Assembly: GCF_039724765.1 (NCBI RefSeq) | Contig: NZ_CP155729.1 | Span: forward strand, 3,481,501 to 3,545,500 | DNA from: Sagittula stellata E-37 | GTDB lineage: Bacteria > Pseudomonadota > Alphaproteobacteria > Rhodobacterales > Rhodobacteraceae | Direction of reading: 5' to 3' | Length of the DNA: 64,000 nucleotides | Shown: positions 37,964 to 46,003 of the stretch, one piece after another | Layout: each line of letters starts with the position of its first letter | How positions within the stretch are numbered: position 1 is the stretch's first letter | The notes under the pieces: generated by a model | Told to the model about the DNA's origin: nothing | Databases searched by the model: none | Seen by the model: only the letters and a program-made list of their open reading frames with translations | Program-made: the position numbers and the translations under genes

Positions 37964-39224
37964 TTTCCGCCTCCCCATTGGCTTTCACGTGCCAGGTCTG
38001 GATACAGTTGTTGTGATAGATCGAGTTCAGCCCGCGCACAGCGCGCAGTTGTGCCTTGGTCGGCTGCACATAGCCCGTCTCGTCGATGGCGCGGGACTGG
38101 AGCAGCCACTCCTCCCCCTCCCAAGCCGTGTCGAGGTAGAACCGCACCAACGCCTTGTCGTCGCCGGGATTGGCCAGTCGCGCGGTTTCCCACGTCATGC
38201 CGCCATCCTTCGAAACGTCGACGCGGGCGATCTTGCCGTGGCCGGACCATGCCATGCCTGTGATGACCACCGGACCGTGCCCGTGCTTGATCGGCGCCTG
38301 CGGGCTCGGCGAGGTCACCACGGATTTGGCGTCCATCACCCACGTCCACTTGCGCGACGTGCCGTCCGCCAGCGTGTCGGTGTACTTGGAGGTTTCCTCG
38401 CGGCTTTGGACGGGGGCGTCCATGACCTCGATCCGGCGGAGCCACTTGACCCACATGTTGCCTTCCCAGCCGGGAACGACCAGACGGGCCGGGTAGCCGT
38501 GCTCCTTGCGCAGCGCTTCGCCATTGGCCTTGAAGGCCACCAGCACGTCGTCCATTGCCTTTTCCATCGGGATGGAGCGGCCGTTGGACGAGGCATCCGC
38601 GCCCTCGACGTAGACCCACTTGTCCTTGAAATCGCCCGCCGCATCCAGGCCGGCCTCGGCCAGCAGGGTGCGCAGCGGCACGCCGGAATATTCCATGTTG
38701 TGGATCATGCCATGGGTGAACTGCGCGCCGTTCAACTGCGCGCCGGCCCATTCCATGCCGGTGTTGGCCGCGCATTCGCAGAAATAGACGTGGTTTTCGC
38801 GCGGGAAGCGTTCGAGATCGTCGTAGGTGAAGACCAGCGGCTTGTCGACGAGGCCGTTGATCATCAGGCGATAGTCGTCTTTCGCCAGTTCGATCGCGCC
38901 GGAGTGGTGACGCTCGAAAGCGCAGCCCGCCGGTGTGATCGTGCCGTCCAGCGCGTGGATCGGCGTGAAATTGATCGAAGAGATGGTGTCGGCGGTCAGC
39001 CACTCCACGTTGCGGCGGATGACATCGTCCTCGAACTTGATCGGCAGGCCGTAAGGCGTGGCATCGACGCCGTCACCCAGGCCGGTCGCCCAGTCCTGCA
39101 CTTCGGTGATCAACGGATCGGGGTCCGCCGCCTTTGCAGCCGTTGCGACCACGGCCCCTGCCCCCAGCGCTGCAGCGCTGGTCAGGAACTGCCGGCGCGA
39201 CGGCGCGGTTTTTTCCTTGCTCAT
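37947..39224 (-). CDS. soxC: SoxC molybdoprotein sulfur dehydrogenase
   Basis: The 425-residue protein has a Tat signal (SRRQFLTSAAALGAGAVV) and the sulfite-oxidase-type molybdopterin domain, with the molybdenum-ligating Cys in YFCECAANTGMEW and a C-terminal dimerisation domain (HGHGPVVITGMAWSGHGKIARVDVSKDGG). It oxidises sulfane sulfur on SoxY to sulfone in the periplasm. The Met at 39224 follows AAGGAG. A terminator-like hairpin and an ATTC-N8-GAAT palindrome lie just upstream, so soxCD may have its own promoter. Confidence 0.95.
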   Translation of the reverse strand: MSKEKTAPSRRQFLTSAAALGAGAVVATAAKAADPDPLITEVQDWATGLGDGVDATPYGLPIKFEDDVIRRNVEWLTADTISSINFTPIHALDGTITPAGCAFERHHSGAIELAKDDYRLMINGLVDKPLVFTYDDLERFPRENHVYFCECAANTGMEWAGAQLNGAQFTHGMIHNMEYSGVPLRTLLAEAGLDAAGDFKDKWVYVEGADASSNGRSIPMEKAMDDVLVAFKANGEALRKEHGYPARLVVPGWEGNMWVKWLRRIEVMDAPVQSREETSKYTDTLADGTSRKWTWVMDAKSVVTSPSPQAPIKHGHGPVVITGMAWSGHGKIARVDVSKDGGMTWETARLANPGDDKALVRFYLDTAWEGEEWLLQSRAIDETGYVQPTKAQLRAVRGLNSIYHNNCIQTWHVKANGEAENVEVS

Positions 39225-39248
39225 GGCATACTCCTTACGGATCATGTC

Positions 39249-39264
39249 ATTCATCTATGTGAAT
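39249..39264. promoter_or_regulatory. ATTC-N8-GAAT palindrome upstream of soxC
   Basis: ATTC (39249-39252), eight bases, then GAAT (39261-39264), within CATTCA/TGAATG arms, lie 25-40 bases before the soxC start. The arrangement matches the operator proposed for SqrR/BigR-type sulfur-sensing repressors. The following ATTGTTA also resembles the soxB upstream sequence. Confidence 0.65.
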
Positions 39265-39278
39265 GAATTGTTAGGAAA

Positions 39279-39304
39279 ATCGGCGGGCACGCAAGCCCGC
39301 CGAT
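39279..39304 (-). terminator. Terminator-like hairpin between soxB and soxC
   Basis: A perfect 10-bp stem ATCGGCGGGC (39279-39288) and GCCCGCCGAT (39295-39304) with a 6-base loop is followed on the minus strand by TTTTCC. It sits 6 bases after the soxB stop, before the soxC palindrome. Confidence 0.8.
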
Positions 39305-39310
39305 GGGGTT

Positions 39311-41011
39311 TCAGGCGCCGATGACCTCGACGCTGTTGTTCGGATCGAGCTTGATGGTGCCCTGCTTCTTAATGTGGCTTTCCACCACGTCCCAGATCTG
39401 CGGCCCCTCGGTGCCCTCGTTCACGGAGGCCCAGCCTGCGACGATGTAGGTCTTCGCCGGATCGATGGCTTCGCCGGTCTTCAGAAGCATCATCTCGGAG
39501 ATGCGCTCGCCCTGCGGTTTCGTGATGTCGATCCGGTAAGCCATGCCACCGATCCGCACCATGTCGCCACCTTGCTGGTAATACGGGTCCGGATTGAAGA
39601 TGTTGTCGGCCACGTCTTCAAGGATGACCTTGATGAATTCACCGGTCATCTCGGAACGGTACGCTTCTCCGTAGGTCATCGACGTGACGTTCCAGATATC
39701 CTCGCGCGTGATATTGTCGCCGGGGATCAGCGACGGCCCCCAGCGGACACCCGGCGACATGGCGATATCGGCCTCGCGCTCGGAAATCAGGGCGTTGCAG
39801 ATCAGATCGTCCCAGGTGCCGTTGAAGTTGCCGCGGCGGTAGAGAAGTTCGTCGGTGGTGCCGATAACCTCTTCCAGCTCTGCCTTGAAGGGGGCGCGCT
39901 GTTCGTCGATCAGGGCGGTCATATCGGCATCGGGTTCGATCACGTCCGAGAAGATCGGGATCAGCTTGTGACGGAAACCCATCATCCGACCGTCGCGCAC
40001 GTCGAGATCGACGCGGGAGACGAACTTGCCGTTTGAGCCGGAGGCAATGATGATAGTCTCGCCCACGAGCACCGGTTCCGGCAGCGCGTCGTGGGTGTGG
40101 CCGGACAGGATCACGTCGATGCCGGTCACGACAGATGCCATTTTCTTGTCGACGTCAAAGCCGTTGTGCGACAGGCAGACCACAAGTTCCGCGCCCTGCG
40201 CGCGGACCTCGTCGACCATTGCCTGCATGTTTTCGTCGCGGATGCCGAAGGAGAACTCCGGGAACATCCAGCGCGGGTTCGCGATGGGCATGTAGGGAAA
40301 GGCCTGGCCGATCACGGCGATCTTCACCCCACCCCGTTCAAAGAACTTGTACGGCGGGAAGAGGTCCGGCAGCGGTTCGTCCCATTCCGCGTCGAAGATG
40401 TTCTGGCCGAGCGCCGCGAAGGGCAGGCTTTCCACCAGCTCCTGCACTCGCCCCGATCCCAGCGTGAATTCCCAGTGGAACGTCATGGCATCGGGTTTCA
40501 GCCCGTTCATGACGTTGACCATGTCCTGCCCCTCGGTCTGGTAGCAGGTGTAGGAGCCGTGCCAGGTGTCGCCGCCGTCCAGCAGCAGCGCATCCGGACG
40601 CGCCGCGCGGATCGCATTCACTACCGTGGCCACGCGGTCGAGACCGCCGACCTTGCCGTAAGCCTGCGCCAGGGCAGAGAAGTCACCGGACGACAGCGCG
40701 TAATGGGAGGGAGAGCCGTCGTCGATGCCGTAGAGCTTGCGGAAGTCGGCGCCGGTGACATGGGGCACCTCGCCCCGGTTCGGACCAACACCGATGTTGA
40801 TGGAGGGTTCGCGGAAGTAGATCGGCTTTAGCTGCGCATGGATGTCGGTGACGTGAATCAGGCTGACGTTGCCGAAAGTGTCGAATTGCAGAAGTTGATC
40901 CTGGGTGAGGCTCTGCTGTGCGGCGAGCCGTGACCAGTTGCCAAAGCCCGAAGCCCCGACCAGCGCCGAGGCCGCCATGGACACTTGCAGGAAATCGCGT
41001 CTTGAGATCAT
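39311..41011 (-). CDS. soxB: SoxB thiosulfohydrolase
   Basis: A 566-residue di-manganese enzyme that releases sulfate from SoxY-bound S-sulfocysteine. It has a Tat-type start (MISRRDFLQVSMAASALVG) and metallophosphoesterase motifs HVTDIHAQLKP, DGGDTWHGSYT, CLSHNG and SGHTHD. The Met at 41011 is preferred because SoxB proteins usually start MISRR(D/E)FLQ; earlier in-frame Met codons exist. It lies between two palindrome-bearing gaps. Confidence 0.96.
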   Translation of the reverse strand: MISRRDFLQVSMAASALVGASGFGNWSRLAAQQSLTQDQLLQFDTFGNVSLIHVTDIHAQLKPIYFREPSINIGVGPNRGEVPHVTGADFRKLYGIDDGSPSHYALSSGDFSALAQAYGKVGGLDRVATVVNAIRAARPDALLLDGGDTWHGSYTCYQTEGQDMVNVMNGLKPDAMTFHWEFTLGSGRVQELVESLPFAALGQNIFDAEWDEPLPDLFPPYKFFERGGVKIAVIGQAFPYMPIANPRWMFPEFSFGIRDENMQAMVDEVRAQGAELVVCLSHNGFDVDKKMASVVTGIDVILSGHTHDALPEPVLVGETIIIASGSNGKFVSRVDLDVRDGRMMGFRHKLIPIFSDVIEPDADMTALIDEQRAPFKAELEEVIGTTDELLYRRGNFNGTWDDLICNALISEREADIAMSPGVRWGPSLIPGDNITREDIWNVTSMTYGEAYRSEMTGEFIKVILEDVADNIFNPDPYYQQGGDMVRIGGMAYRIDITKPQGERISEMMLLKTGEAIDPAKTYIVAGWASVNEGTEGPQIWDVVESHIKKQGTIKLDPNNSVEVIGA

Positions 41012-41034
41012 GGGGAAGGGTCTTTCTCTCATGA

Positions 41035-41055
41035 CACACATGCGCATGTGTGAAT
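41035..41055. promoter_or_regulatory. 18-bp perfect palindrome upstream of soxB
   Basis: CACACATGCGCATGTGTG (41035-41052) is a perfect palindrome 24 bases before the soxB start. It runs into GAATGGATTGTTT, a tail shared with the soxC site (GAATGAATTGTTA). Measured back from GAAT, ATGC replaces ATTC, so it is a variant of the soxX/soxC operator. Confidence 0.6.
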
Positions 41056-41071
41056 GGATTGTTTACGGGAA

Positions 41072-41099
41072 ACCCCGCGCGCCGAAAGACGCGCGGGGT
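41072..41099 (-). terminator. Hairpin between soxA and soxB
   Basis: ACCCCGCGCG (41072-41081) pairs with CGCGCGGGGT (41090-41099), loop 8 bases; TTTCCCG follows on the minus strand. It starts 9 bases after soxA and probably attenuates read-through into soxB. Confidence 0.75.
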
Positions 41100-41107
41100 C
41101 CTGATCA

Positions 41108-41962
41108 TCAGTTGCGGACGGCGGGTCCTTCGACGGAAAGACCGTTGCCGCGCGATTTGACGTAAAGCTCCAGTGCCACGAACTCCGGCGAGCCGGTGCT
41201 GTAGGTTTCGGCGCGCGTGTCGCGGACGCACCCCTTGAAGCGGCTGTGAATGCCGTTCAGCTTGGCGTTCTTCAGACGGTACGTCGGAAAGCCGTTGACC
41301 TGGCCCTGGCTCAGATGGTCGGCACGGATGTAGTTGCCGTAGTTCTGCTCGTGGCAGGACGCGCAGGACAGGTCCAGGATGCCGGTCCGGGTATAGTAGA
41401 GCTCCTTGCCCTTCTCCCAGTACTCGGCGGCCGGACCGTCGATGGCGACCTGCACCGGTGTCCCCCGACCGACGGAGGTGATCAGCGCCTCCATGGAGAC
41501 GGCATTGCCTGAATCGTACTTCCAGGCATCGGCGCCCATGCGGTTCACCCGGCAGTCGTTCACCTGCATCTGGATGGTGCGCAGTTCGCCCGCTTCCTCG
41601 TTGAACTTCGGATAGGTTGCCGCGACCATCGCCATGCTCTCCGCCGGATCGCCATGGCAATCCGCGCAGGACTTGCCTTCGGAGCCTTCTGCGGTGTTCC
41701 ACTCGTCCATGGCCTGATCGACAAAGATCATGCCCGGGTTGTCGAAATCGTCGGTTTCAAGTTGCTGGGTTTCGTCCGACCGGAAGTGCCAGCCCGAGAT
41801 CACCTCGTCGAAGATCCCGTCGAGATGCTCCGGGGCTGGCGCCTTGGTCGTCATCTCGAGCTCACCGTTGATGGTGAGGGTATCGTCATCCGCACCGCCC
41901 GCGAAGGCCGCCGGAGCGATCAGCAGTGCGGCCACGGCCGTCATTGCCTTGAATTTCATCAT
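41108..41962 (-). CDS. soxA: SoxA diheme c-type cytochrome
   Basis: The 284-residue protein has a Sec signal peptide (cleavage near AFA-GG, residue 21), two haem motifs CADCH (99-103) and CASCH (200-204), and Cys245 in GCVRDTR. That cysteine is the expected Cys-persulfide axial ligand of the active-site haem. With SoxX it joins thiosulfate to the SoxY cysteine. The first or second Met could start; the second is better spaced from GGAGG. Confidence 0.96.
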   Translation of the reverse strand: MMKFKAMTAVAALLIAPAAFAGGADDDTLTINGELEMTTKAPAPEHLDGIFDEVISGWHFRSDETQQLETDDFDNPGMIFVDQAMDEWNTAEGSEGKSCADCHGDPAESMAMVAATYPKFNEEAGELRTIQMQVNDCRVNRMGADAWKYDSGNAVSMEALITSVGRGTPVQVAIDGPAAEYWEKGKELYYTRTGILDLSCASCHEQNYGNYIRADHLSQGQVNGFPTYRLKNAKLNGIHSRFKGCVRDTRAETYSTGSPEFVALELYVKSRGNGLSVEGPAVRN

Positions 41963-42018
41963 GTTCCCTCCCTGTTGACACCCCTGCCCCGTGACGTGTC
42001 ACCGGGCAGGGACGTGGA

Positions 42019-42348
42019 TCAGCCGATGGCGATCTTCTTGGACTCTTCGTAGACGGAGCCGTCGTCATCGTACCAGGTGAACTTGAACTCGCCCGCCGCC
42101 GGAACGGTCGCTTCGAATTCGAAGTAGGGGTTGGTCGAGATCGCCGGTGCCAGGACAACGTCGATCACGTTCTGGTCTCCGAAGTCACAGGTGAAGCGCC
42201 AGATGATCGAGCGCGGGATCGGATTGCCGTCGCCGTCCTTGCGCTGGCCCGATTCCATCGGGTGCGAAATCAGCGTCTTGATGGTGATGACTTCACCTTC
42301 GGAGGCGCTGCTCGGGACTTTGACGCGGGGTTTAACACCGTCAGCCAT
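42019..42348 (-). CDS. soxZ: SoxZ sulfur carrier partner
   Basis: A 109-residue protein without a signal peptide, with the SoxZ core PRVKVPSSASEGEVITIKTLISHPMESGQRKDGDG. It pairs with SoxY and travels to the periplasm with it. It lies 23 bases after soxY. Confidence 0.96.
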   Translation of the reverse strand: MADGVKPRVKVPSSASEGEVITIKTLISHPMESGQRKDGDGNPIPRSIIWRFTCDFGDQNVIDVVLAPAISTNPYFEFEATVPAAGEFKFTWYDDDGSVYEESKKIAIG

Positions 42349-42371
42349 TTGTCTGTCTCCTGAAAAAAGGG

Positions 42372-42806
42372 TTAGCCGCCGCAGCCGCCGATGGTGACCT
42401 TCACGGTCTTCGAGGCCGTCTGGAAGGAACCGTCTTCCATCTTGGCGATTGCCGTCACGTCCTGCGTGCCGGCCAGGCGGATGCGGGTCGACGCGGCGCG
42501 CGACCCGGCCAGCGGGCCGAAGCGGAAGGCGGCGACACCCGGGGTCGGGTTGCCCATGGCAAAGACGCGCACCTCGACAGCGCCAGGCGCGTCGATGGAG
42601 ACCGGAACGGTGTTGCCGTTCTCGGCAATCTCGGGTGCGGTCAGGCTCAGATCGCCCTCGGCGGCGGTGGCGCCGGCAAGGAATTCTTCCGCGGAGCCGA
42701 CCATCTCGGCGTCGGCGGCGGCCTGAGCAAAGGCGCTGACCGGCAGCAGGGCTGCCGCGGCGGCACCGGCGCTCAGCGCCAGGGTTTCACGTCGCGTGAA
42801 GTCCAT
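42372..42806 (-). CDS. soxY: SoxY sulfur carrier protein
   Basis: A 144-residue protein with a Tat signal (TRRETLALSAGAAAAALLP) and the C-terminal swinging arm GGCGG, in which Cys142 carries the substrate sulfur through the cycle. It heterodimerises with SoxZ. Confidence 0.97.
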   Translation of the reverse strand: MDFTRRETLALSAGAAAAALLPVSAFAQAAADAEMVGSAEEFLAGATAAEGDLSLTAPEIAENGNTVPVSIDAPGAVEVRVFAMGNPTPGVAAFRFGPLAGSRAASTRIRLAGTQDVTAIAKMEDGSFQTASKTVKVTIGGCGG

Positions 42807-42828
42807 GTGATTTCTCCTATACTCGAAG

Positions 42829-43305
42829 TCAGCTGTCCTGAAGCGTCATCAGGAAGGCGACCACGTCCTCGATTTCCTGCGCCGAGAGGATCGGTTCGAT
42901 CTCGCCCTGCGCGGCCTTACCGGTGTAACCGTCACCCGGACGGGTGAAGCCACTGGTCTTGTAGAAGGCCGGCATGACCGTGCCTTCAAAGGTCATTTTC
43001 GGGTTTGCGACGATGCCGCGCAGCTCCGCTTCGGTGCGGTAGCCGCCAACGCCGTTCAGCGCCGGTCCGACTTCGCCATGGAACGGCGCATCTTCGAGGG
43101 CCGTCACCTCGTGGCAGGCGATACAGTTGCCCTTGCCACGGTTGATCATCAGGTCCCGGCCCTTCGCCGCGTCACCCGGCGCTCCGGTCAGGGATGCCTC
43201 CACGGCACCGTATTCGTCGTAGGTCACGCTGTCGGGGGCCACGGAATCCGCGAAAGCGGTCCCCGCCACCAGCACCGCGGCTGCCGTGATTGCTGTAAGC
43301 CTCAT
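42829..43305 (-). CDS. soxX: SoxX c-type cytochrome
   Basis: A 158-residue protein with a Sec signal peptide (cleavage near AFA-DS, residue 19) and a single haem site CIACH (61-65). MPAFYKTSGF supplies the probable Met ligand. It accepts electrons from the SoxA-catalysed coupling. It is the first gene of the soxXYZA-B-CD run. The start is preceded by GGGAGGGAAC. Confidence 0.96.
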   Translation of the reverse strand: MRLTAITAAAVLVAGTAFADSVAPDSVTYDEYGAVEASLTGAPGDAAKGRDLMINRGKGNCIACHEVTALEDAPFHGEVGPALNGVGGYRTEAELRGIVANPKMTFEGTVMPAFYKTSGFTRPGDGYTGKAAQGEIEPILSAQEIEDVVAFLMTLQDS

Positions 43306-43694
43306 GTTCCCTCCCTAGGCTTTCGAGCCCGTACAAGGGCTCTACCTCGTATTGGCTGATGTATACCGTAGGCCACCGGCACCTCACCACGCAACAACAA
43401 ATTCACACTTATGAATTAATGAAGTCCTTGACAGTCACGACGCGCCAATTGGCAAGGGCACAATTCACTGACAAATCTCGGCTTTCTGGGCCTGTCAGGC
43501 CGCAAGGTCCGGGCCTTCACGCATTCCGGTCGGTCAAAGTCCAAACGGCCCCGGGCACCAACTGACGCGCATTCCTCAACCGAAGCGCCACCCGGATGTC
43601 GGTTGGTGCGGCGCCGCGCATCGACACGACGAAAGAAAGTTGCCGAAAGACGCCAACGATTCGCCCGGTCGATGCGCGGCGGCAAACCCCGACT
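43306..43694. promoter_or_regulatory. soxX upstream region
   Basis: The 389 bases between soxW (end) and soxX (start) contain no supported gene. They hold the likely promoter of the main sox operon and a perfect ATTC-N8-GAAT palindrome near 43401. The promoter hexamers were not resolved. Confidence 0.55.
43401..43416. promoter_or_regulatory. ATTC-N8-GAAT palindrome upstream of soxX
   Basis: ATTC (43401-43404), eight bases, GAAT (43413-43416), within AATTCA/TGAATT arms, lie about 95 bases before the soxX start. The pattern fits operators of SoxR/SqrR/BigR-type ArsR repressors, and soxR lies 2 kb away. Confidence 0.7.
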
Positions 43695-44279
43695 TCAGTC
43701 GGTCCTGCCGTCCGAGCGCTCCTGTATCCGCCGTGCATGGTAGCGCTGGAAATCCTCGCCGGTCTCGTCCTCCATCTCGTAGCGCTTCTCTGCCACCCAG
43801 GTGAACATATCGAGAGACGTACCCTTGCTGAAGGCCCCTGGCATGACCGCCACGGCGGCGTCGATGGCGGACTGACCTTCGGACACCTCTTCCGGCAGGA
43901 AAATGATGTTCGGCGTGAACAGCACGCGCCACTTCCGCGCCATCTGCTTCTCGGGGAGTGCGTCCCCGTCCAGGTCGGTCACCTCCGTATCGCCATGCAG
44001 ATTCATCTGAACGACGAAGTAGTTCTCGTCGATGAACTCGGAAACCTCAGGGTCCGAGAACACCTCCTCGTGCATCTTCTTGCAATAGATGCAGCCGCGC
44101 TGCTCGAAGAAGATCACAAGACGCTTGCCCTCGTCGTTGGCCTCGGCCAGGTCTTCTCGCAGGTCCTTGAAGGTGTCGCGCATCCACGGCTGCTTGTGCA
44201 GCCCGTCGTCGCCCATCTCCTGCGCCAGCGCCGGCAGAGCCAGCGCGATACCCAGCACCGCACCGATCCAAGCTTTCAT
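43695..44279 (-). CDS. soxW: SoxW thioredoxin-like protein
   Basis: A 194-residue periplasmic thioredoxin with a Sec signal (MKAWIGAVLGIALALPALA) and the redox motif CIYC (Cys63, Cys66). It is thought to pass electrons from SoxV to the sox carriers. The start at MKAWIG is preceded by GGGAGGACG; it lies 65 bases after soxV. Confidence 0.92.
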   Translation of the reverse strand: MKAWIGAVLGIALALPALAQEMGDDGLHKQPWMRDTFKDLREDLAEANDEGKRLVIFFEQRGCIYCKKMHEEVFSDPEVSEFIDENYFVVQMNLHGDTEVTDLDGDALPEKQMARKWRVLFTPNIIFLPEEVSEGQSAIDAAVAVMPGAFSKGTSLDMFTWVAEKRYEMEDETGEDFQRYHARRIQERSDGRTD

Positions 44280-44344
44280 TTCACGTCCTCCCAGACAGCG
44301 CGCCCGCGGGTCGAGGCCCGCATCAGGCGCATTCGACACAAGGT

Positions 44345-45091
44345 TCAGCTCAGCGACGTCCAGCTCGGGAATGTCTCAATCATCCACTGAGCGATCAGGT
44401 TCACCGTATCGGTCGCGATGAGAATGGCAAACAGGATCAGCATGACACCCATCACCTTCTCGACATATTGAAGTTTGCTGCGGTGGCGCGCGGTCCACTT
44501 CAGGAACGGACCTGAGAACAGCGCCGCGATCACGAAAGGCGCGGTCATGCCGATGCCGTAGACCAGCAGCAGGAGACCGCCGCGCCAGATGTCGCCCATC
44601 CCCGAAGCGATCATCAGGATCGAGGCCAGCGCCGGCCCGACGCAGGGAGTCCAGCCAAACCCGAAGGCCAGCCCCATGACGTAGGCCCCCATCAGCGTCG
44701 TGGGCTCTGCCTTGCTGTCCACTCTCGCCTCACGGTAGAGCAGCCCAATGCGGATCACACCCAGGAAATGCAGGCCGAAAACGAACAGGATCGCGGCCGC
44801 GACGTAGGACAACGGCTGCTTCCAGTCTGCAAAGGCCTGGCCGACCGCGGTCGCCCCCATGCCCAGCAGTACGAAGATGGTGGTGACACCTGCCGCAAAG
44901 AAAACGGCTGACACGATCAGACGCTTCTGCGCGCCCGGCGGAATGCCTGCATCGTCTCGCAGCTCCGCCATGCTGATCCCCGCCATGTAACAGAGGTAGA
45001 AGGGGACCATCGGAAGGATGCAGGGGGTAAAAAAGCTCAAAAGACCGGCAAGCGCAGCACCGGCAAAGCTGATATCGAACAAGACCCACAC
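44345..45091 (-). CDS. soxV: SoxV/CcdA-like membrane thiol transporter
   Basis: A 248-residue protein with six membrane helices and the CcdA/SoxV cysteines in FFTPCILPMVPFYLCYMAG and FGFGWTPCVGPALAS. It moves reducing power across the inner membrane to SoxW. The start is a GTG at 45091 close to the AAGGAAAG site; a TTG a few codons later is an alternative. It is divergent from soxS. Confidence 0.92.
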   Translation of the reverse strand: MWVLFDISFAGAALAGLLSFFTPCILPMVPFYLCYMAGISMAELRDDAGIPPGAQKRLIVSAVFFAAGVTTIFVLLGMGATAVGQAFADWKQPLSYVAAAILFVFGLHFLGVIRIGLLYREARVDSKAEPTTLMGAYVMGLAFGFGWTPCVGPALASILMIASGMGDIWRGGLLLLVYGIGMTAPFVIAALFSGPFLKWTARHRSKLQYVEKVMGVMLILFAILIATDTVNLIAQWMIETFPSWTSLS

Positions 45092-45156
45092 CTTTCCTTG
45101 AAAAATTCACATATTCAGATTACGTTGTTCGTAACGAATTCGTCAATCGGTGCATC
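45092..45156. promoter_or_regulatory. Divergent soxV/soxS control region
   Basis: This 65-base AT-rich gap holds a degenerate operator, ATTC-N8-AGAT (45105-45120), and a perfect TTACG-N5-CGTAA inverted repeat overlapping its end (about 45119-45133). The short gap must carry both divergent promoters and probably binds SoxR, as in other sox clusters (inference). Confidence 0.55.
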
Positions 45157-45537
45157 ATGTCCTTTCGTCACCTTTTCATGGCAGCCTGCGTCGCCGTGCC
45201 GCTTTCGGGCGGCGCCGCGTTTGCAGCCGACTACACGCTCGTGATGGTCGAACAGGCGGGCTGCGCATACTGCGCTGCCTGGAACGATGAGATCGCTCCG
45301 GCCTATCCCAATACGGCGGAAGGACAATTCGCGCCATTGGTGCGGGCCGACCTTCGCGAGGGACCTCCGGACGGCATCACCTACGAGAGACGCGTCAACT
45401 TCACGCCGACCTTCATCCTTACCGAGGACGGGGCCGAGATTGCGCGGCTCGAAGGCTACGTGGGGCAGGATTTCTTCTGGCCAGTGCTTGCGCGGCTCCT
45501 TGAGTCGCACACAGAGTTCAAACAACCTTCCAATTGA
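45157..45537 (+). CDS. soxS: SoxS thioredoxin-like protein
   Basis: A 126-residue protein with a signal peptide (residues 1-24) and the redox pair CAYC (Cys36, Cys39). SoxS is proposed to reactivate SoxY by reducing it. It begins the plus-strand soxSR unit, divergent from soxVW. Confidence 0.9.
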   Translation: MSFRHLFMAACVAVPLSGGAAFAADYTLVMVEQAGCAYCAAWNDEIAPAYPNTAEGQFAPLVRADLREGPPDGITYERRVNFTPTFILTEDGAEIARLEGYVGQDFFWPVLARLLESHTEFKQPSN

Positions 45538-45559
45538 CCAGAAAGAGTCAGGAACAGGC

Positions 45560-45901
45560 ATGGGACTACCTGTATTACGAGACGATCTGAGTGACAGCGA
45601 ACTCGACGCGATCGTCGAGAAGGCAAATGCCGCGTCCGCTTTTCTGAAAGCCATCAGTCACGAAGGCCGGCTGATGATCCTGTGTCACCTCGTCTCTGGC
45701 GAAAAATCGGTGACGGAACTGGAAGAGCTGCTGTCTGCGCGGCAGGCGGCCGTCAGCCAGCAACTGTCGCGGCTCCGCCTTGAGGGGCTCGTGGTGCCAC
45801 GCCGCGACGGCAAGGCAATCTACTACCGGCTGGCGGACGACAAGCCGCGCAAGATGCTGGAAACGGTCTACGAGCTGTTCTGCGGCGACGACGCCGAATG
45901 A
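45560..45901 (+). CDS. soxR: SoxR, ArsR-family sulfur-responsive repressor
   Basis: A 113-residue ArsR-type winged helix (SVTELEELLSARQAAVSQQLSRLRLEGLV as recognition region). It has Cys42 (LMILCHLV) and Cys108 (YELFCGD), the spacing seen in BigR/SqrR-type persulfide sensors, where sulfane sulfur links the two and releases DNA. It follows soxS by 22 bases, and the palindromes upstream of soxX, soxB, soxC and in the soxV/soxS gap are the obvious targets. Confidence 0.94.
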   Translation: MGLPVLRDDLSDSELDAIVEKANAASAFLKAISHEGRLMILCHLVSGEKSVTELEELLSARQAAVSQQLSRLRLEGLVVPRRDGKAIYYRLADDKPRKMLETVYELFCGDDAE

Positions 45902-46003
45902 CGCCCTGACCGATGCCGCACCGCCGCGTGGCATTTTCTTGCGAAGGCGCAGGCGTGTACGCATAGTCTAAAGATCACGTCAGGTCAGGAGGAGGGCCTT
46001 GGC

